A DNA stretch of 64,000 nucleotides, taken from Acanthococcus lagerstroemiae (Eukaryota > Arthropoda > Insecta > Hemiptera > Eriococcidae). Positions 38,901 through 47,468 of the stretch are shown here, piece by piece. Positions within the stretch are counted from its first letter, which is position 1. Every line of letters starts with the position of its first letter. The DNA lies in contig CM063110.1 in NCBI GenBank assembly GCA_031841125.1, positions 11,411,626 through 11,475,625 of the forward strand. Reading direction: 5' to 3'. Under the pieces are notes generated by a model, which saw only the letters and a program-made list of their open reading frames with translations, made no database searches and was not told the origin of the DNA. The position numbers and the translations under genes are program-made.

Positions 38901-41900
38901 GCGACGCTATATCAATTCCCAGCGGCCTTTGAATAATAACGAGCTGAATATAACCCCGACTAAACTGTTGTTGCGGTCGCACTAACTGTGATATATAATA
39001 AAGTACGGTCATGGTCCTCGAAATGGGAGGGATTAGAGAGTGTGATAGAGCCAGTTCGCTTTCATTGAACTGGGGGCAGTTTAATCAGCTTGATCTCGAA
39101 GCTGTTAGAAATAAGTATTTCGAGGGAAGGGTAAGCGCGAATAACTATTTACAGGTTTGTATTGGGGTACTGCCCACGAAGAAGCGGGTAATTGAATTCG
39201 AATACAGATAATGGCCGGAGAATTTTTACGTAAAATTGAGACCTAATTGGTGTATTCTTTAATCGTTTCCGGATCAGGGCCGGATTCAGAAGTTTACCCA
39301 CGGGACCGAAGCCCCCACCAAAAGAAAAAAATTAAGAATAGAAACAAAAACATTAGTTGTTGGTCGATCGCCAATCGGTTAGCCATATGCACGAAAAATG
39401 ACGACTTTTGAACCCTCTCCCTCTCCACGGGAAAATTACCAATCCTGAAAAGTGAAGAGCTTGGGTCTCGGGGCCCCGCAATCCTGAATTTAACTCTGTT
39501 CTCGACTGAGGAGTGCTACAGAAGAAGGGCATAAATACGAAAACGTAATTTCGAAATACAGCCTTCTGCAGTTTTGGAAGTGTTATCATTCCAACTATTT
39601 TCTCGACTTCAAAAACAGTCAAAATTTAAAATATCTATCTTCAGCACAAAATCTTCAAGTTTCACGACATCAGCTGTCATATTTAATCAACAGTACAACA
39701 ATATAATGTACGAACCCTTGTTTCGTAACAACGGCTGAAATAAAAGAACTTCGTTAGAAACACGTAGTAGTAAAATGGACTCAAGAAGATAATTAACTTT
39801 CATCGATGGATAAGAGAAAGTAAATCAAGCTCACTAGGACAGATGTATCGGATACAGGGTGTATTAAAATAGGCCTTCTCCTTACGTTTGAAAAGCAAGT
39901 TCAGATTCAACATGTGGCTCCATGTGGTCAAATCTGTTTTTCGAGGGGAGGGGGTGTCCAAGGTATTTCTCCTTTTCGAACTTTTCAAGAGGGCTCGAAC
40001 ATACGACTACCTTTAGCCCCTCAAATGAAACAGTATTGAACAAACCATGAAAAAAAAATTCTGTCGAGTCGTTGATTTTGAAGTGCGCATGACAGCCTAC
40101 GCAATAGAGGACAAAGTTCAACAAAGAATATGTCGCAAAACTGAATTTTAGTGTAGCTGGTCAGCAGGCCATACTGATGAACGTCCTAAACCAAGGAAAC
40201 AAACTGGAGCTTCGCCTCACAGCAGGTGACCACCCTGCTGTGGATTTTGATCCTAAGTCATAAAATATTGATTGTACTACAAAAGTTTCAAACAACAATT
40301 ACTTCGAGCTGGATTTTATAAAAAAAAATATTTTCCAGTATCTGCCCGGAATATCCTAAAGGGGGAGGCGAAGTCAAATCACTTCATTGTTGCACATTAG
40401 CACAGGCCTTGTAGGAAGAATTCCAGGACTTTTATTGAACTTAGAGAACTTGATACGAATAACACCAGGCTCGTTCCTCTACATCAATACCAATCCAATC
40501 CAGAGAATTTTCCCCTCTATCCAGACCTTTTAATACCACATACGAGGTTTTTCTCGCATTTTTATTGACTTCAGAATTGAAATACAACTCTGTGAACTTT
40601 GATGAGTATAATTAAGTAATTTGGAGTATCAAATAATAAGATTTCGTAGCTACTGAATTCATTTGTGATATCGGCTTGACCCTAAATCGGAAACTGAAGC
40701 ATCACAAAAGAGGGCAGGGAACGAAAAATAGGTAAAATAGGTATTGAAACATAGTGTTTAAAAATCACTGAATTCGATTCCAACATTCATTTGGTCAAAA
40801 TTTCAAAACTGAAGCACCCACCATGGCATTCGAAAAACGGAAAATTCAAGAACTACAATACACGGGTATAAGTTTTCAGGTTCTGAAGGTCACCGAATCC
40901 ATTTTTGATTTCAATATGGTATCAAGCTCAAAACTGAGGTTCAATATGCAAAACAAAAACGAGGATCACAAATTGTGTAAAATACAATATGGACATTGAA
41001 ACATGGGCTCTCTGGACTCCCTAATTTCGAATCTGACTTCAATAAGGTACCTACTTAAGAAAAAAGGGTGAGGGTTCAATTTGATAGTTCAGCTAGTACC
41101 ACGCGGGTATGATTTTTCTGGTCATGGAGATTTCAATGTGAGAAGGGCTCAACTTCAAAACTCATGTTCCACAGGCGGGGAAAGGTCACAAATTGCGTAA
41201 TTAAATAATAAACACTGAAACATAGGTCTCATAAATGAAAAAGCTACGAAGTACAAAATGAATTAAAATTATTTTGTAGACTCCGGACATGAAGTACAAC
41301 AATAACTCTTCTGGCTTTCATCATCAGACAGTATTCAGTTTCTATACAGCTGCAGAATCAATCTGCCACATAATATCGAACATTTGAGACCACAGAGCTG
41401 ACCACAGCTCTTGCAGCATCGATACGTGGTCAGCATCAAGGCCTAACGTCCAAAAACCCATTTCTCCATATCCATGATGTGTTTTATACAATTTATGACT
41501 CCCGCCCCCATATAGGGAACTATAATTTCAAAATTGGAGCCATATTGGAGTTAAAATGAATTTGGCAAGACTCACAGCCTGAAAAAAAATTTCAATTTTG
41601 ATCCCTCTCCTCCGTTTAATTGGTGTCTTGATTTTGAATTTCCACCGAAACTAATACCAAAATTGAGTTTAATCTCCCAAAACTTATTTTTCCATTCTTA
41701 CATGGTATCTATTTCACATCATTTTATCCCCCCGTCCGTCCCGTGGGGGCTAATTTTAGGTTTATTGGATTTAAGGTCAAACCGACACCAAAAATTAATT
41801 ACCTTCGAAACCCTGTCAGGAATCGTTCCACTTAATATCATCAAAGTTTAAAAAACACAATTTCACGTACGCGGCAGGGGGACGAAAAATTCTCTTGAAT

Positions 41901-43914
41901 GAATGCGTACGGGTTTGTATGCCTTTAGTTCAAAAAATTTGATCAAGCAGGAAAAACATCAAAAATTCTATATTTCCGCCAATAAGGTCCGTATTGATAA
42001 TGTAACAGAGTAAAGGAATGTTGTGAACCTCCCCATTAGTAAAGTCCGGGGGCAAATATCAAAAAACTGTAGGAAGCAATTCTTATGTAAAACCTAGTTT
42101 AGAGTAGTTTTTGTGTGAAACATTTTATAATACAAACATTATTTTTCGACTTATAATTTGTTTATTTATTTATATTTGAGTCCTCCCGTCCAACAGGTGC
42201 CCGAAGGTCTCATTGACAGATAATCAATTTTTTTAAAGGGAGAGTGTTTTTTTTTTGTAAGAGGCTAAGCTCCGATAGGATTTCTAAGGGCTTTCAGAGT
42301 GTTCATCTGAATGCTCAGCTGGCTAACTACACTAATATTCAACTTTACGACATTTCTGGTCGATCTTCCACTGAGCTTCTTTTCATCGATTTTCCCAGTC
42401 TAATCGGAGATTTAATGCGACTCCGATTCAAGCCCCAAAATTCAAATTTAATAAAGTTGCCTGAACTACATAGATAAATTTAACGAGCTTTCGACGTTGA
42501 GGTACGTAATTTTGATGCAATGATTTCAATCATCCTATTACATATGCAATCATACCCAAACGTAGACACCGAAATGCAATTTCTGCGCATGAAATGGGCA
42601 AAATTACAGAATTTGGCACAGTGCTGATTTCACCATTTTAAATCAAAATTTCATAACTGAAAGGGGAAATGCAAACCCGAATTATAAAATCAAATAAACC
42701 AAGGTTTTTCGGTTATTGATCTCGAATGAATGAATGAATGATCACGGTAACACCAACTATTTTAGTGCTAACCACATCGTCGGTCTAGTGCAAAAAGGTT
42801 CCTCATGCTTTTTGAGGGATTTTACAAAAATTGGTATCACTGGAAATGCAATTTTGCGCTCTGTCGTTTGCAACAGTTTTTTACGAGGAACCTTTCTGCA
42901 CTTGACCAACGAAGTGTTGCAATCGACGGAGCGCAAAATTTCCTTTCCAGTGACACCAATTTTGTAAAATCCCTCGAAAAGCACGAGGAACCTTTTTGCA
43001 CTAGACCGACGACATGAAATTGTAGTAAGAACAAAATTTTAAAAAATGCACAAATCTTCTTTTGATTTTCCCACGTATGCTTGGCCAACCACAAATTTCG
43101 TATTACTTTTGAACCCACTAACGTCGGAAAGTCTCAATCTTCGGGGAAGGGGATGTTAGTGGTTGCTACAGCACACATCCCGTCGACTTATTGTCGTAAT
43201 TAATACGCTGAAATACATTTTTAAATGCTTTTTTTGACAGCATGGGGGAGGGTTCTAACCAAACCTCCCTTCCTACGCTGTGTTTAAACCTAATTCCTGT
43301 GAACTGAGTCTGTGAAAAGAATTCGGTAGTTGCACTCTTCTCCCTGGATTCCCAGGATTATGCTGACTACATCAGAAAGTATCCATTATTGACATTTCGC
43401 CTCATCATTTTTTGTCACCAGTTGCTATGTCCCTCTTCAGCTTTACAAATTATATGAGCTTTAATTTTTGATCGTAGTCCAGAGAATAATTATTAAATTC
43501 TAACGATACTTGGAGACTAAAGTCAACAAGAGAATACAAGTCAACTTTTATGCCTATCTTCTATAGCCCTTCTCAACTCTTTAATATTTCTTCCATTGTT
43601 GTTTCCAGATCGGCGTGAAAATGGAAATTCCTCCCCGATACGCTTGCACCAATATCGGTATCACGAGTTTGCCGGTGAAGTACAACATCGCCAGGTTGGA
43701 CACGGACGACGAAGGTTCTTATATTCTGTACCTTGGCGATCAGGATACCGATTTTGATCGACCAACTAGTTATGAATATCCACTGGTGCAATGCAGTTCG
43801 ACACCATACGATTTCCTATCATCATCCGAGGTCGATTCGGCCAGCCTCGATCGGTCTTTGATTCTCGTTACATCACTGACAGCCATTTTCTGGCTAATGA
43901 ACTACTGGAGTTAG
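7500..43914 (+). CDS. Apcdd1: APCDD1 orthologue, six-exon gene, 525 aa
   Basis: The product matches the APCDD1 family: secreted or membrane-attached glycoproteins that act at the cell surface and, in vertebrates, inhibit Wnt and BMP signalling. Coding exons are 7500-7566, 27353-27479, 27562-27965, 28085-28308, 32315-32764 and 43609-43914. Junction phases are 1, 2, 1, 0 and 0, all with GT-AG borders, and the total is 1578 nt including TAG. Residues 1-22 form a signal peptide. Repeat 1 opens at about residue 57 with GKWVSERCETRPG and repeat 2 at about 306 with NGEWISDTCE. Between them lies a Cys-rich CHIC segment (278-281), as in the family. The PNNSF sequon (N-glycosylation) sits where the vertebrate protein also has one. 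The last 19 residues are hydrophobic. The length is close to the vertebrate protein (about 514 aa), so the gene looks complete and intact. Family assignment is from remembered alignment; exon borders are seen directly. Confidence 0.92.
8102..8466. mobile_element. Possible degenerate MITE with AGGGCC ends
   Basis: The left end GCAGGGCCGGT and the right end CACTGGCCCTAA are short inverted similarities, and each borders a G-run or C-run (14 G near 8132). No target duplication is clear. Confidence 0.35.
9333..9957. mobile_element. TIR element CAAGGTGTCTACC, carrying a SINE
   Basis: Perfect 13-bp inverted ends (CAAGGTGTCTACC and GGTAGACACCTTG) are flanked by TATAA at 9328-9332 and 9958-9962. The interior is made of TGTATGACTT-like repeats. 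A SINE is inserted at 9376-9601, so the element was about 390 bp before that. A related 3' end (GGTAGACACCCTG) occurs at about 16972-16984. Confidence 0.75.
9376..9601 (+). mobile_element. tRNA-derived SINE, copy 1
   Basis: The head resembles a tRNA (GGCCGTGTGGATAGCGCG, then B box GGTTCGAGC). The body is shared with the other copies (CTAACAGCCTCCCCGACG, GGCGGATTCCAGGGC) and the tail is A-rich. It is flanked by AGTATGACCTCT at 9364-9375 and AGTATGACTTCT at 9602-9613, a 12-bp target duplication with one mismatch. Confidence 0.9.
9838..10413. repeat. Tandem duplication spanning the end of the CAAGGTGTCTACC element
   Basis: TTGCGACTGTTTAGGAAG...ATGACCACTG and the following CAGTTTCATCCCATTTGAAAA segment occur twice in direct order (9838-10023, then 10023-10413). 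The second copy is interrupted by the MITE at 10037. Confidence 0.7.
10037..10206. mobile_element. 170-bp hAT MITE with exact 8-bp TSD
   Basis: It begins CAGTGGCGGATCC and ends with the complement of CAGGCGCGGATTT. It is flanked on both sides by ACTGTTTA (10029-10036 and 10207-10214). The uninterrupted target sequence is present at about 9842-9856 in the neighbouring duplicate, which confirms the insertion. It is non-coding. Confidence 0.88.
15333..15557 (+). mobile_element. tRNA-derived SINE, copy 2
   Basis: It belongs to the same family as 9376-9601. The tRNA-like head contains GACCGAGTGGATAGCGCG, the B box is GGGCTCGAGCCC and the tail is GAGAGCAAAATTAG. A perfect 11-bp target duplication GTCACAGAATA flanks it (15322-15332 and 15558-15568), so insertion is fairly recent. 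Confidence 0.92.
16235..16580. mobile_element. Inverted pair of Penelope-like ends
   Basis: CGTCGTTACAAATTCGTAG followed by TATTTAATAAA at the left (16238 on) reappears inverted at 16545-16580. The same conserved block (TCGTTACAA.TTCGCAGAG) introduces the longer copies at 54317 and 59831. The interior is A/T-rich. Confidence 0.5.
17285..17425 (+). repeat. GC-rich interspersed repeat, + copy
   Basis: It contains CCACTGATGCCATACTCGAA, GTAGTTTCCAGGGCCGGGGG and GCGTGCATCGCCATACG. These recur at 63310-63475 (+) and, inverted, at 53455-53610 and 53990-54115. The family is unclassified and has no frame in common between copies. Confidence 0.7.
20840..20928. repeat. 89-bp near-perfect hairpin
   Basis: Two 36-nt arms starting ACATATGAGGAGTTATCTGT and ending in the complement differ at two positions. 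As RNA, one is a G-U pair and the other a C-A mismatch. The loop is 17 nt. The shape fits a pre-miRNA-like or tiny foldback element. There is no evidence of transcription beyond its place inside an intron. Confidence 0.85.
20965..21290 (-). repeat. AGTCT-rich degenerate minisatellite
   Basis: AAGACTT/AGACTC-type words recur about every 14-30 bp. This is the reverse complement of the blocks at 37355 and 54735. The repeats are too diverged to define a fixed unit. Confidence 0.6.
25042..25375 (+). repeat. Tandem repeat, about 115-bp unit, three copies
   Basis: GGCC(A)A(T/C)ATAAAATATCC followed by CCCTGTGGACCAATA and GGGGTTAG recurs with the CCCTGTGG landmark at 25096 and 25213. A more diverged third unit lies near 25327, giving spacings of 117 and 114. 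Confidence 0.7.
26862..26902 (+). repeat. (AAT)n microsatellite
   Basis: About 13 uninterrupted AAT units lie in intron 1, about 100 bp after a 12-G run at 26759. Confidence 0.95.
27068..27293 (+). mobile_element. tRNA-derived SINE, copy 3, adjacent to exon 2
   Basis: The body and B box (GGTTCGAGCCC) match the family, while the 5' head is more diverged. It ends 59 bp before the exon 2 acceptor, so the exon 2 branch point must lie in the remaining short gap or in the SINE tail. No clear target duplication is seen. Confidence 0.82.
27353..27479 (+). CDS. Apcdd1: APCDD1 exon 2 (start of repeat 1)
   Basis: It follows the acceptor CTCGTTACCGCAG and ends at donor AG|GTAAGG in phase 2. It encodes the mature N-terminus and the conserved PPPLTGKWVSE that opens the first APCDD1 repeat. 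The next intron is only 82 bp. Confidence 0.9.
27562..27965 (+). CDS. Apcdd1: APCDD1 exon 3 (core of repeat 1)
   Basis: It follows the acceptor ATCATTTTCAG and ends at donor C|GTAAGT in phase 1. It encodes CETRPGSVYLLRSYTFY and the NNSF sequon, followed by the FFYNDESC and SECPG motifs, which align well with vertebrate APCDD1. The next intron is 119 bp. Confidence 0.95.
28085..28308 (+). CDS. Apcdd1: APCDD1 exon 4 (end of repeat 1)
   Basis: It follows the acceptor TTTGATTTCAG and ends in phase 0 at donor GAG|GTGAGT. It contains LLSMLKVTFDELLAVRV, corresponding to the family's Cys/helix segment, and PLQSTFQLPLVLVNE before the CxxC linker. The reading frame is open throughout. Confidence 0.88.
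29120..29191 (+). repeat. GAACAAA minisatellite, left part
   Basis: Degenerate 12-bp units of the type ACAAAYGNGAAC run up to the left end of the 29192 element and resume at 30950. Confidence 0.75.
29822..29994 (+). mobile_element. Truncated hAT-derived MITE (left end only)
   Basis: It runs from GGACGCTATATTCAGCG to GTTTCTAC and matches the left 150-170 bp of the elements at 1846 and 46642. The right end is absent. It lies inside the 29192-30949 element. Confidence 0.75.
30256..30466. repeat. 211-bp palindrome
   Basis: The left arm runs TTATCCTGTGTATTTTTTCC to ACTGGTGAACAGCG. The right arm is its inverted copy (CGCTGTTTACCAGTG to ACACAGGATAA) with few differences. The loop is roughly 10 bp. 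It probably represents a foldback MITE nested in the 29192 element. Confidence 0.88.
30950..31205 (+). repeat. GAACAAA minisatellite, right part
   Basis: About 20 degenerate 12-bp units (GAACAAAYGYGA / GAACAAATGGAA) with higher-order spacing of about 36 bp. The regularity keeps all three minus-strand frames open with Phe-, Val-, His- and Ser-rich repeats, which are not genes. Confidence 0.85.
32315..32764 (+). CDS. Apcdd1: APCDD1 exon 5 (linker and repeat 2)
   Basis: It follows the acceptor TTCCTTCGCAG and is exactly 150 codons, phase 0 to phase 0, ending TATTGGCAG|GTATGT. It begins with the TYNCHICNT linker and contains NGEWISDTCE, the second-repeat signature. Relative to repeat 1 there is an insertion of about 17 residues between CE and the RPTQIFAMRSF strand. 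It also carries YLCKSPI and the VGGAVDIDF motif, the latter matching the family's MGGTEFVF position. Confidence 0.95.
33060..33482 (+). pseudogene. RTE-like LINE ORF2 C-terminal fragment
   Basis: One frame reads KLFKIIRRSILGLKIGDK, then ADHVARMSPQRWTHK, WGDDIVK and WKKQEWLRLREAFGE. This is the familiar C-terminal tail of RTE/craniofacial-type reverse transcriptases (pattern WAGHVARM..RW..., W.DDI, W..L.EAF). Internal TAA and TGA stops show it is dead. It is a 5'-truncated copy in the sense orientation within intron 5. Confidence 0.75.
37355..37665 (+). repeat. AGTCT-rich degenerate minisatellite
   Basis: AGTCTT.A..AAGTCT words recur about every 14-30 bp. It belongs to the same family as the blocks at 20965 (inverted), 38215, 53270, 54115 and 54735. 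Confidence 0.65.
39274..39500. mobile_element. Possible CAGGGCCGGATT MITE
   Basis: It starts with CAGGGCCGGATTCAG, and a GGGGCCCCGCAATCCTGAAT segment at about 39470 is roughly its inverted partner. The right border and target duplication are unclear. Confidence 0.3.
42777..43012. mobile_element. 236-bp foldback element with an internal third arm
   Basis: The ends TCGTCGGTCTAGTGCAAAAA and the inverted TTTTTGCACTAGACCGACGA enclose arms of about 95 bp with few mismatches. A partial third copy of the right-arm tip (GAGGAACCTTTCTGCACTTG) lies in the middle near 42881. Confidence 0.85.
43609..43914 (+). CDS. Apcdd1: APCDD1 exon 6 (C-terminus)
   Basis: It follows a pyrimidine-rich tract and GTTTCCAG. 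It encodes YACTNIGI (compare NGCVALGI in the family), DEGSYILYLGDQD (compare GRYLLFNGQ) and RPTSYEYPLVQC, all strongly APCDD1-like. The protein ends in SLILVTSLTAIFWLMNYWS and TAG at 43912. No basic cytoplasmic tail follows the hydrophobic stretch. Confidence 0.95.
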   Translation: MGVKMEIPPRYACTNIGITSLPVKYNIARLDTDDEGSYILYLGDQDTDFDRPTSYEYPLVQCSSTPYDFLSSSEVDSASLDRSLILVTSLTAIFWLMNYWS

Positions 43915-44327
43915 AACGTGAGATCACGTGACCGGATTTTCTATCGCGATTTGAATGAGGCACTTGAGAAGGTCTCGACCGAGTGGTGGTCTCAAGTTTA
44001 CATTTTCAAAAACGCACGCATTCCATTAGTCGTTAACAATAATTGTTTGTATGCTGAGTGCCGCGTCATCATTTCACAGATGGATTCGATTTCGTGTTCG
44101 AAATTCGGATAGCCAAAAGAAGACATGCGCATAAGTAGTCGGAAGCAAGGAGTTTAATGTAAACATTTCTGATCCGTTTTTTAGACTGTTCTACATTTTT
44201 ACAGAAGCAATCTCAGATATGGTTCGGCAGTTTGAATAGAATTTTTTGTATTTAGTGTGACGATTATGTTGTTGTTTTTTTTTTGTTGTTGTTCCAAGTT
44301 TAGAAAGAGTTATTTATTTGCGAGTTC

Positions 44328-44333
44328 AATAAA
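44328..44333 (+). promoter_or_regulatory. Polyadenylation signal AATAAA of APCDD1
   Basis: A canonical AATAAA lies 414 bp past the stop codon. It is preceded by a T-rich tract and followed within 30 bp by T-rich sequence, so the 3' UTR probably runs from 43915 to about 44355. Confidence 0.7.
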
Positions 44334-44365
44334 ATCATTTTCATTTTCATAAATTAATTAATTTC

Positions 44366-46261
44366 TTGGCTTTGTTTCCTGGCCATTTTCCACCCCACTC
44401 CAAGCCGATACTTGCTTCTCCCGAGTCACGCTCCTACTCTGGTCTCTTCCTGCAGTCTGACTGTGTTGAATCTTGAAGTACTTTCCCGCCGGTGGCGAGC
44501 AGGGTAGTGGTGAGTAGGGAAGACAGATTTCAGCACTCAGAGAAAATTTTAGTGCCCAACGTTAAGAAAAAATTTCAGTTACTTCACTGTGGAATTGGAA
44601 TTAAACGCCTTGAAATGAATCCATTTTGAATGATGTCGTATCTATACTAGTTTAGTATTGATAATCAAACACATTCGAATTACAGTATAATAACGAGAAC
44701 TGAGTGCTCAAATCTCATCGCCGGCTTTTCTCTCTTTCAACAGCCAAGTACTCACTCATTCCTCAAAACGAACTGAAATGATGTAATGTGGCCAGGAACG
44801 TACCGATAAGGGGGATGGGGAAGCTTCTCCCGTAGAGAATTTTTTACCCAGCAGTTGGGAAAATTTACCATTTGTTAGGCGGATTTGGAAAATTTCGGGT
44901 CAAAAGATTTTCTTTTTCACTTTGATACTTGGGAATGTTGAGTTGAAAACAATGGCAAAATTCAACTGAAAAGTTTTTTTTTTGCTTTGATACTTGGGAA
45001 TTCTGAGTTGAAAACAATGGCAAAATTCAACTGAAGTTTTTTTTTTTTTGCTTTGATACGTGAGAATTCTGAGTTGAATCAGTCTCCCTCCCCTCATCCA
45101 GAAAAAACTCTTCAGGATGTCCCAGAATGTGGCACTAAAGTCGCAATTTTCGACACTGATTACTCGATTTTACAGTACACAGTACTGGTTCCCCAAGAAC
45201 ACTTCTCTCACAGTGCAGTATGCAGATCATGGAGAAACGATAGCCAAACTTCAGCAGTAGATAGACACCCTCGAACTACAGAAAAATCAGTGAGAACACC
45301 ATTTATCCGAATGCTCCCAACCTATCATTTTCATGAACTTTTTTTTTAATGAAGCGACACTCAGCCGAATGACAAAAATTGCTTACCTACTTATTTTCAA
45401 ATATCCAACCTACCTAACAAAAATCGATTGAAATTGATATCTCGTCAGAAAGCCAAAAATATTCCATTTTTAAAAATTGGTGGCTGAGCAAAGAAACAGT
45501 AAAAAAGTACATTTTTTGTTATAAATCCGCGAAAATGGTAGAAGTCTGATTTTTTTTTGCATAAATGAATAGATATTAATGGAATGAAGTTTCCTTTTGG
45601 AAATTGGCGTTTTGTGAAAATACTGATGCCCCATATGGGGGTCGTCCGAATCCTCCCCGGGCCTGATTGCTCCCCACTCTCCTACTCATAGTGAATTGAA
45701 GAGGCATCCATTGCACAAGGATATAATGAAGGAAATTTTTCATTTTACTGATAACGCCTTTTAAAAAATTGCATTTTGGTCATTAAAAATTATTAATATT
45801 CAAGTTTTGGTCAAAGAGCTGAAAGTTAGAGGATTTTCCACAAGAGCCACTTTCGATTTTGGGTTTAAAAATCCTGAAAATAGAGCTTAGCTAGAAAAAC
45901 TGGTTCGAATGACAAAACCGATCCTCACTAGGATACAATGGAAGTACCTAAATGATTCTACTTTTTTTTTCCACAAGACCTGTGTTTGATACGCATATCA
46001 GTAAAAGAGGTCATTTTCTGAGAGTTTTCCAGTATTTAAGAAAACACTGGGAAAATGACTTAAGTACGTAAAATTTTACTATGAAAAATATATATTTAAA
46101 ACACTTTTTCCTCAATTTGATAGTTCACAAAATTTTTGCAAAAAACTGACTAGGGAGACTTAGCTCCCCACTCCCTCCCATTACAAAATTTGGAACACGG
46201 AGATTTTCAGCCACGTTTTCCCTGAGACTCACGGGACTTACACACTTTTTTTTTATTGGGC
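44366..46261. other. Intergenic, no gene seen
   Basis: It follows the APCDD1 3' end. Apart from the tandem repeat at 44921 it contains no recognisable element or conserved reading frame. Confidence 0.6.
44921..45078 (+). repeat. 65-bp tandem repeat, 2.4 copies
   Basis: TTTGATACTTGGGAATNTTG followed by AGTTGAAAACAATGGCAAAA recurs with the TTTGATAC landmark at 44921, 44986 and 45052. Units are nearly identical, so the duplication is recent. A similar single unit lies near 33765. Confidence 0.88.
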
Positions 46262-46641
46262 GATGGTTACAATGTTTAACCAGGAAGATACTATATTGGG
46301 CCAGGAAGTTGTTCGATTCAATACCAGTGTAGGAAGTAAGCGAAAAGCTCATTTTATTGACTTTAACTCATCAGCTAGTCAATGAATGCAGTAAAATTTC
46401 TTCTAGTTTGTCCACTGTCCACCTACCTTCTACCCATCTGTGAATCAAATCAAACATTTTGAAGATATCTTTGCGGAACATGAAATTCTGAGTGAAATGA
46501 GTCCTATTTGAAATTCCGTATTTTTGTATATTTCAATATAATTGCATATTTGGTATTTTAGAAGTATATTTGGAACATATTTTATGAAATTTTTTTGAAT
46601 TTTTGCATTTTTGGACATATTTTTAAACATTTACTACACTT

Positions 46642-46890
46642 GGACGCTGTTAAGCGTAAAACAACCAACCAAAATTTGTGAACAAAATTAGTTATTAGTA
46701 TCGTTGGAAAGAGCGTAAAAAGTAGAATTTTTCAAAATTGGGCCCCCGATTCAAATATGTGTACTCACGTTGAAAAAAGCTTATCAGTAAACGCTATGTC
46801 ATACAGTTTCTACACGGCTTTTGAACTTCGAATCACGTGTTCTCAAAAAACATATTTTGCTGATTAGTTCCCTTATGCTTAACAGCGTCT
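46642..46890. mobile_element. 249-bp hAT-derived MITE
   Basis: It has inverted ends GGACGCTGTTAAGCGTAA and TTATGCTTAACAGCGTC. Its left part matches the element at 1846 up to GTTTCTAC, and its right part (GAACTTCGAATCACGTG...) matches that element's right end, so it is an internal-deletion derivative. A truncated copy of the same insertion is at 1393-1515. Confidence 0.82.
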
Positions 46891-47043
46891 ATCTAGTCTT
46901 TATTTTTCAGTCCAAAGTCTACCCTCTACCAGCAGCTAAAGTCTGGCCCAGTTAAGAAACATAACTGGCTACCCGCAATACACATCGATTTATGGGTATT
47001 TTGAAGTTGGAAGGGAAAGACGAGTTCGAGAACACGTTATCAG

Positions 47044-47203
47044 CAGGGATGCGAAGCGAATACTTTTTGGGCTTAGCTTTTGCTTTGGCTTCACAAGTTT
47101 TTACCACTTGGCTTCAGCTTAGCTTTGGCTTTTTTGTCTTTGAAACAAAAATGAGCTTTTCGCTTCGGCTTGAGCTGTTATAGGCTTAAGCTTTCCATCC
47201 CTG
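47044..47203. mobile_element. 160-bp hAT MITE with exact 8-bp TSD
   Basis: It begins CAGGGATGCGAAGC and ends GCTTTCCATCCCTG. It is flanked by GTTATCAG at 47036-47043 and 47204-47211. The interior is rich in TTGGCTTAGCTTTTGC-type words. The right part of a sister copy is at 1517-1548. Confidence 0.88.
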
Positions 47204-47468
47204 GTTATCAGCGTCGTGAAAATTTGTATTTTAACTGGACCAGACTTTAGCTGCTTGTTTTGTATTAGTTATATTTTTAAATGTTCAAAACGTAGCTTCG
47301 AAGTAATAAAATTTCATCTAAAAAACTTGTTTTTTTGTTTAAAATTAACAATAAAAACATGTTTAAAATATTTTTTTTTGTTTAAAATATGATTTGGATT
47401 TTTTCGTTGTTTTAAAACATGTTTTAAACGTTTTAAAACAACGTGTCGTTTTAAACATCGCAGCCCTG

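Larger units (their letters stand above)
32765..43608 (+). other. APCDD1 intron 5 (10.8 kb)
   Basis: It is bordered by GTATGT and TTTCCAG. It has an A/T-only run at 32840-32990, C or G runs at 36157, 38070 and 38490, and degenerate repeats at 40640-41250 with the phrase GGTCACCGAATCCATTTTTG. A CpG-bearing, non-repetitive stretch lies at 38800-39240. I see no exon in it. Confidence 0.8.
46262..47468 (+). repeat. Interspersed repeat, copy 2 of 2
   Basis: It matches 1015-1844 from GATGGTTAC to the AGCCCTG end, but is longer because it retains an internal block of about 390 bp missing from copy 1. It contains two MITEs, at 46642 and 47044. Confidence 0.75.

Noticed and set aside
43918..44112. 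64-codon frame right after the APCDD1 stop
   Set aside because: It lies in the 3' UTR, is out of frame with APCDD1 and has no similarity to anything.
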